The notes below the pieces were generated by a model, which was not told the origin of the DNA, did no database searches, and saw only the letters and a program-made list of their open reading frames with translations. This document shows, one piece after another, positions 60,100 to 64,000 of a stretch of DNA of 64,000 nt (position 1 is the first letter of the stretch; every line of letters starts with the position of its first letter). A program made the position numbers and the translations under genes. The DNA comes from Acidobacteriota bacterium. GTDB lineage: Bacteria; Acidobacteriota; Holophagae; Holophagales; Holophagaceae. Where the stretch lies: contig JACPYP010000018.1 of the NCBI GenBank assembly GCA_016195985.1, positions 1 to 64,000 on the forward strand, in the 5' to 3' direction.

Positions 60100-61713
60100 A
60101 GCTCCTGGAAGGGTGAACACCACGCAGGTGCCCTGCCCCTCGGTGCTCTCGATGCGGATGTCGCCGCCGTGGCCCCGCACGATTTCCCTGCAGATGCTGA
60201 GGCCCAGGCCCGTTCCCTTGCCTTCGGGCTTGGTGGTGAACATGGGGCGGAAGACCTTGCTGAGCAAATCGGCTGGAATGCCCTGGCCCGAATCCTGGAA
60301 GCGGAATTCCCACCAGAGGCCTCCGGGAGTGCTGTCCTCGGAGAGCCGCGCGCTGAGACGGACGGTGCCGCCTTCGGGCATGGCGTCCACCGCGTTGTTC
60401 ATGAGGTTGAGGAAGAGCTGCTCCATCTGCTTGCGGTCCACGTCCAGGCTGCAGTTCGGGGGGGCCTCGGCCAGCACGTGGATGCCGTGGGCGGTCAGGG
60501 CGGGGGTCCACAGCTGCTGGAGGTCCCGCAGCAGGTGGCTCAGGGATTGGACTTCGCGGTGCAGCTGGGGGCGGCGGGTGAGGTCGAGCAGGCGGCGCAC
60601 GATGTCGCCCACCCGCTTGATCTGGCCGCCGATGACCCCCAGCCGTTCGCGGGTCTTGTCGGGCAGGTCCTTCTGGGCGTCGAGCAACTGGAGGTGCCCC
60701 GTCACGAGGTTCAGCGGCGTGCCCACCTCGTGGGCGAAGGTGGCCGTGAGTTGCCCGGCCACCGCCAGCCTTTCCTGGGCGCTCAGTTCTTCCCGCAGCA
60801 GGGCGTTGCGCTCCACCAGGGCCGCCAGTTCGTCATTCTTGGCCTGCAACTCGAAAAGGGCCGCGTCAATGCGGCCCTGCAGGTTGGTGTTCAGGCCCCG
60901 GATCTCCCGGATGAGGGTCTCCCTCTCCTGGGCGGCCTGTTCCAGCTGCGCAGCCATGTCGTTGAAGCGGCCCGCGATGAGGCCCAGTTCATCGCTGCGG
61001 CGGACCGGAGCCCGGGCCCCCGCCTCGCCCTGTTCCAAGCGCTGCATGGTGAGCGCCAGCCCCTCGATGGGATCGCTAATGAGCACCCGCAAGATGAGCC
61101 AGAGCAGGATGAACTCGCCCAGCAGCACCCCGGGAAGGGTGCGGACGGTCTTGTTGAAGTTGTTGCTCCATACCACCTCCCAGCGCTCCAGGTCGCAGTA
61201 GGCGCGGATGAGGCCGATGGGCGGCTGGTTGGGCCGGTGGGTGTGGATGGGCAGGTAGACCTTCCAGGCCCGGCCTCCGGTGTTCAGGTCCACCAGCTCC
61301 GCTTGGGGTCCCGGCAGAGACAGGTATGAGCCGATTTCAGGCCCCCAATCCACCGTTTTCTCGTCGCCTGAGGAGCGCACCATGTCCACTTCGCTGCCCT
61401 TGCCCAGGCGCTTGAAGACATCGATCTGGAAGATGCTGCGGTCGGGGCCGGCGATGCTTTCCAGCAACTGGTCCAGCTTGTCCGGATTGCTGAAAGTGGG
61501 ATCCCGCTCGATGATGTCGGTCTCCACGGTGCCCGCGGCTTCGATGGTGAGCTTCCGGGAATAATTCTCCAGTTCCCGCCGGCTGTTCCGGGTGATGTTA
61601 TAGGCCACGGCCACGGTGAGGACACTGGTGACCAGGCCCAGCAGCACGAAGAGCTTGGCGTGGAGGCTGCGCAGCCAGGCCAAGGGGCGGATCCGCATGC
61701 GCCAGAAACTCAT
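60088..61713 (-). CDS. Membrane sensor histidine kinase
   Basis: A kinase of 541 residues with two transmembrane segments (about 20-40 and 195-213) flanking a periplasmic sensor of about 150 residues. A HAMP domain (LISDPIEGLALTMQRL) and a coiled coil follow. The HisKA phospho-acceptor is H328 in ATFAHEVGTPLN and the HATPase_c has NLMNNAVDAMP, DSGQGIP and GTGLGLSICREIV. Second gene of an operon with a CHAD protein. No response regulator lies nearby, so its partner is encoded elsewhere. Confidence 0.9.
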   Translation of the reverse strand: MSFWRMRIRPLAWLRSLHAKLFVLLGLVTSVLTVAVAYNITRNSRRELENYSRKLTIEAAGTVETDIIERDPTFSNPDKLDQLLESIAGPDRSIFQIDVFKRLGKGSEVDMVRSSGDEKTVDWGPEIGSYLSLPGPQAELVDLNTGGRAWKVYLPIHTHRPNQPPIGLIRAYCDLERWEVVWSNNFNKTVRTLPGVLLGEFILLWLILRVLISDPIEGLALTMQRLEQGEAGARAPVRRSDELGLIAGRFNDMAAQLEQAAQERETLIREIRGLNTNLQGRIDAALFELQAKNDELAALVERNALLREELSAQERLAVAGQLTATFAHEVGTPLNLVTGHLQLLDAQKDLPDKTRERLGVIGGQIKRVGDIVRRLLDLTRRPQLHREVQSLSHLLRDLQQLWTPALTAHGIHVLAEAPPNCSLDVDRKQMEQLFLNLMNNAVDAMPEGGTVRLSARLSEDSTPGGLWWEFRFQDSGQGIPADLLSKVFRPMFTTKPEGKGTGLGLSICREIVRGHGGDIRIESTEGQGTCVVFTLPGASRG

Positions 61714-62621
61714 GGCAGGGATCCATCCAGGGGCGGCAGCCCCAGGGACGGGCGGGCCAGGCGGGCGAAGGCGGGGGGATCTTGGGCCTGTGAGAGGGCC
61801 GCGAAGCGATCAAAGGCCAGGCGGCGGTTTTCAGCCACGTACCCCAGGAGGTCGAGCACGCCACCGCAGAGGGTCGCCCGGTCCCGCAGGCGCAAATCAG
61901 CCTCAGCCTGCCAGAGGAGGGCCTCCAGGGCGGCCAGGTCATGGTGATCGCCCAGGGCGGTCTGGAGGGCGCGCAGGCCTTTCAGGAGGGTCTCCGGCGA
62001 TTCGGAGAAGGCGCTTTCCAGGGCCTCCACCGCGTAGCGCAGTTTTTTGATGCGGACCCGCGCCTTATGCATGGCCGCGGCATCCTCGTGGGCGGCAAGG
62101 CCGGCGAGGCCGCCCAAGGCCGAGGCAGCGCGCGGTTCCAGGCAGGCCCAGGCGGCCTCCTGGAGGGAGGTGGCCTGGAAGGGGTTCTGCAGCGCGGGCA
62201 CCTCCAGCAGGCGGCGCAGGTCGGGCAGGCGGAGGCGGTCCAGCTCCTTCTCCATGCTGCGCCGGGCCTTGGCGCGCCCCCGGTCCACCTGCTCCAGCAG
62301 GTGTTCGATGACTGCTGCCTCGGTGGTGGTGCGGGCATTGAGGTGATGGCTCCGCAGAAATTGCGAATGCACATCCAGTTCCCGGGGAAGCCCCAGGGTG
62401 TCCACGAGGTCTTTCAATGCCCTTCGCCGTTTCTTGTGCTCGGGGTAGGCTTCGGGGTCCACCAGGTCCAGCACGGCGCCCAGCCGGCGGGCGGAAACGC
62501 GGACCTGGTGCAGCTGTTCCTCGTCTTCGGCCCAGCCCTTGGCCCCCAGCAGTTCCTGCAGGCGGGCCAGGCGGACCTCAAGGGCGTGGTGGAGCAGGAT
62601 CGCCAACTCGGCTGGATGCAT
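61710..62621 (-). CDS. CHAD-domain protein
   Basis: A protein of 303 residues made of helices rich in H, R and K: HQVRVSARRLGAVL and HKARVRIKKLRYAVEAL are the two half-repeats that define the conserved histidine alpha-helical domain. CHAD domains bind inorganic polyphosphate. The end overlaps the kinase gene through ATGA, implying co-expression. A link between polyphosphate and the kinase is possible but unproven. Confidence 0.85.
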   Translation of the reverse strand: MHPAELAILLHHALEVRLARLQELLGAKGWAEDEEQLHQVRVSARRLGAVLDLVDPEAYPEHKKRRRALKDLVDTLGLPRELDVHSQFLRSHHLNARTTTEAAVIEHLLEQVDRGRAKARRSMEKELDRLRLPDLRRLLEVPALQNPFQATSLQEAAWACLEPRAASALGGLAGLAAHEDAAAMHKARVRIKKLRYAVEALESAFSESPETLLKGLRALQTALGDHHDLAALEALLWQAEADLRLRDRATLCGGVLDLLGYVAENRRLAFDRFAALSQAQDPPAFARLARPSLGLPPLDGSLP

Positions 62622-62678
62622 CCCATGATTTTAGACACATTCCGCGAAAGCGAAAAAATGGCGTAAACTGGGGAGACC

Positions 62679-64000
62679 ATGGAACACATTCACATCAAAG
62701 GCGCGAGGGAGCACAACCTCAAGAATTTCGACCTCTCCCTGCCGCGCAACCAGCTGGTGGTGATCACGGGGCTCTCGGGTTCGGGCAAGTCGAGCCTGGC
62801 CTTCGACACGCTGTACGCCGAGGGCCAGCGGCGCTATGTCGAAAGCCTGTCGGCCTACGCGCGACAGTTCCTCGATCAGATGGAGAAGCCCGATGTGGAC
62901 AGCATCGAGGGCCTGTCTCCGGCCATTTCCATCGAGCAGAAGACCACCAGCCGGAACCCCCGCTCCACCGTGGCCACGGTGACGGAGATCTACGACTATC
63001 TGCGCCTGCTCTTCGCCCGCATCGGCAAGCCCACCTGCGTGGCTTGCGGCGAGGCCATCGCCAGCCAGACCATCCAGGAGATGACGGACCAGATTCTCTC
63101 CAGGCCCGAGGGCACCAAGCTGCAGTTGCTGGCTCCCGTGGTGCGGGGCCGCAAGGGCGAGTACAAGAAGCTCCTGCAGGACCTCATGAAACGGGGATAC
63201 ATCCGGGCCCGGGTCAACGGCACGATGCTCGATCTCACGGAGGGCATCCCCGATCTGGACAAGCAGAAGAAACACACGCTGGAAGTGGTCATCGACCGGC
63301 TGAAGGTGAGTCCGTCCATCCAGTCGCGCCTGGCCGACAGCCTGGAGATCGCCTGCAACCTGGCCGAGGGCTCGGCTCTGGTCCAGTTGGATGAAAAGGA
63401 AACGCTGTTTTCCAGCAAGCTCGCTTGCAATAACCCGAAATGCTCGCATTTCGGGTTGGGGCTGCCGGAGCTGGAGCCCCGCTCCTTCTCCTTCAACAGC
63501 CCCTACGGGGCCTGCCCCACCTGCGACGGCCTGGGCTTCAAGCGGCAGTTCGCCGAAGAGCTGATCATCCCCAACCCGTCCCTTTCCATCAATGAGGGCG
63601 CCATCCAAGCCAGCGGCTGGAAGAGCGTGGGCGAGGACGGCTGGCGCTCCCAGCTCATGGAACAACTCTCCAAGAAGATGAAGTTCAGCCTCGACATGCC
63701 GTGGAAGAAGCTGCCCGCCGACATCCGCCGCCTGCTGCTGCACGGCACCGAAAAGGAAATGCGCTTCACCTACGAGAGCAAGCGCAACCGCTACGATTTC
63801 GTCCATCACTTCGAAGGCATCATCGGCAACCTGGACCGCCGCTACCGCGAGACCACCAGCGAAGAGATCCAGGCGGAAATGGAGCAGTCCATGCGCATCA
63901 TCCCCTGCGAGGAATGCGGGGGACAGCGCCTGAGGCCCGAAGTGCTGGCGGTCTATGTGGCGGGTCTGAACATTGCCCAGGTGGTGGCCAAGAGCGTGCG
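62679..64000 (+). CDS. uvrA: Excinuclease ABC subunit A (5' part)
   Basis: The first 440 codons of UvrA; it runs off the window. GGGGAG lies 4 bases upstream of ATG 62679. The first ATPase has Walker [10 protein letters not shown] at residues 31-39; [15 protein letters not shown] and [17 protein letters not shown] are family-typical. The first zinc-finger pair is C250-NNPK-C255 instead of the usual CxxC, with the partners in GACPTC near 280. This change coincides with two palindromes in the DNA (63415-63457). UvrA recognises damaged DNA in nucleotide-excision repair. Confidence 0.95.
   Translation, partial: MEHIHIKGAREHNLKNFDLSLPRNQLVVITGLSGSGKSSLAFDTLYAEGQRRYVESLSAYARQFLDQMEKPDVDSIEGLSPAISIEQKTTSRNPRSTVATVTEIYDYLRLLFARIGKPTCVACGEAIASQTIQEMTDQILSRPEGTKLQLLAPVVRGRKGEYKKLLQDLMKRGYIRARVNGTMLDLTEGIPDLDKQKKHTLEVVIDRLKVSPSIQSRLADSLEIACNLAEGSALVQLDEKETLFSSKLACNNPKCSHFGLGLPELEPRSFSFNSPYGACPTCDGLGFKRQFAEELIIPNPSLSINEGAIQASGWKSVGEDGWRSQLMEQLSKKMKFSLDMPWKKLPADIRRLLLHGTEKEMRFTYESKRNRYDFVHHFEGIIGNLDRRYRETTSEEIQAEMEQSMRIIPCEECGGQRLRPEVLAVYVAGLNIAQVVAKSV
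63415..63457 (+). repeat. Two tandem palindromes inside uvrA
   Basis: GCAAGC-TC-GCTTGC (63415-63428) and, three bases on, arms AACCCGAAATGC (63432-63443) and GCATTTCGGGTT (63446-63457) around the same TC centre. Both are perfect. They encode the zinc-finger stretch [16 protein letters not shown] (residues 246-261), which is about five residues longer than in E. coli UvrA. Confidence 0.7.

Noticed and set aside
1-64000. CRISPR arrays, rRNA genes or plasmid/chromosome origin.
   Set aside because: No regularly spaced repeats, no rRNA sequence and no DnaA-box cluster were seen on reading the window.

Overview
The window is GC-rich with mostly tight, overlapping operons. TonB-dependent receptors with a carboxypeptidase-like N-terminal domain, secreted (alpha/alpha)6 glycosidases, an FrzS-like coiled-coil protein and S9 peptidases point to an Acidobacteriota-like soil or sediment Gram-negative, possibly a Holophagae relative such as Geothrix. 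This placement is inferred from gene content; no rRNA gene is present.

Layout. (1) 1-2.1 kb: an AT-richer accessory strip with an IS3-type transposase tail, an exported protein, a cupin and a frameshifted small gene. (2) 2.2-5.8 kb, minus: nucleobase/nucleoside uptake operon (Tsx-like porin, AzgA-type and UraA-type NCS2 permeases), then a DoxX-like pseudogene. (3) 6.4-13.6 kb, minus: an odd operon of SDR, a GcvPA/GcvPB-like PLP decarboxylase pair lacking several hallmark glycine-dehydrogenase motifs, an exported GH42 beta-galactosidase and a XylR-like regulator, with a divergent GntR/FCD regulator. (4) 14.6-19.1 kb, minus: TonB-dependent receptor between two small beta-barrel-like proteins. 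(5) 19.5-32.0 kb, plus: galactoside operon (MGH1/GH63-like hydrolase, aldose epimerase, sodium-sugar symporter, galK, galT, six-hairpin enzyme, galE, GH27 alpha-galactosidase). Regions 3-5 suggest import of galactosides across the outer membrane, periplasmic hydrolysis, symport of the sugar and Leloir catabolism. (6) 32.0-38.2 kb, minus: ArsR-controlled metal-type RND efflux operon with a clear promoter-operator. (7) 38.3-42.35 kb: a degraded integrative island in tRNA-His(GTG) carrying rhuM and a DUF4143 ATPase, with a truncated integrase and matching att cores. (8) 42.5-64 kb: mainly housekeeping and envelope genes: HtrA protease, FrzS-like protein, CorC/HlyC-type protein, a MurU/AmgK-like pair, cupin, sirtuin, PafA-like phosphatase, two tandem redoxins, prolyl oligopeptidase, sigma-54-type activator, prmA, murI, histidine kinase plus CHAD protein, and the start of uvrA.

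Recurrent local features are ATGA/GTGA stop-start overlaps, ribosome binding sites of the form AGGAGTTCCC-ATG, and terminators built on AAGCCCCGG...CCGGGGCTT. The best candidates for undescribed biology are the divergent GcvP-like operon, the tRNA-His island and a pair of palindromes inside the uvrA zinc-finger coding sequence.
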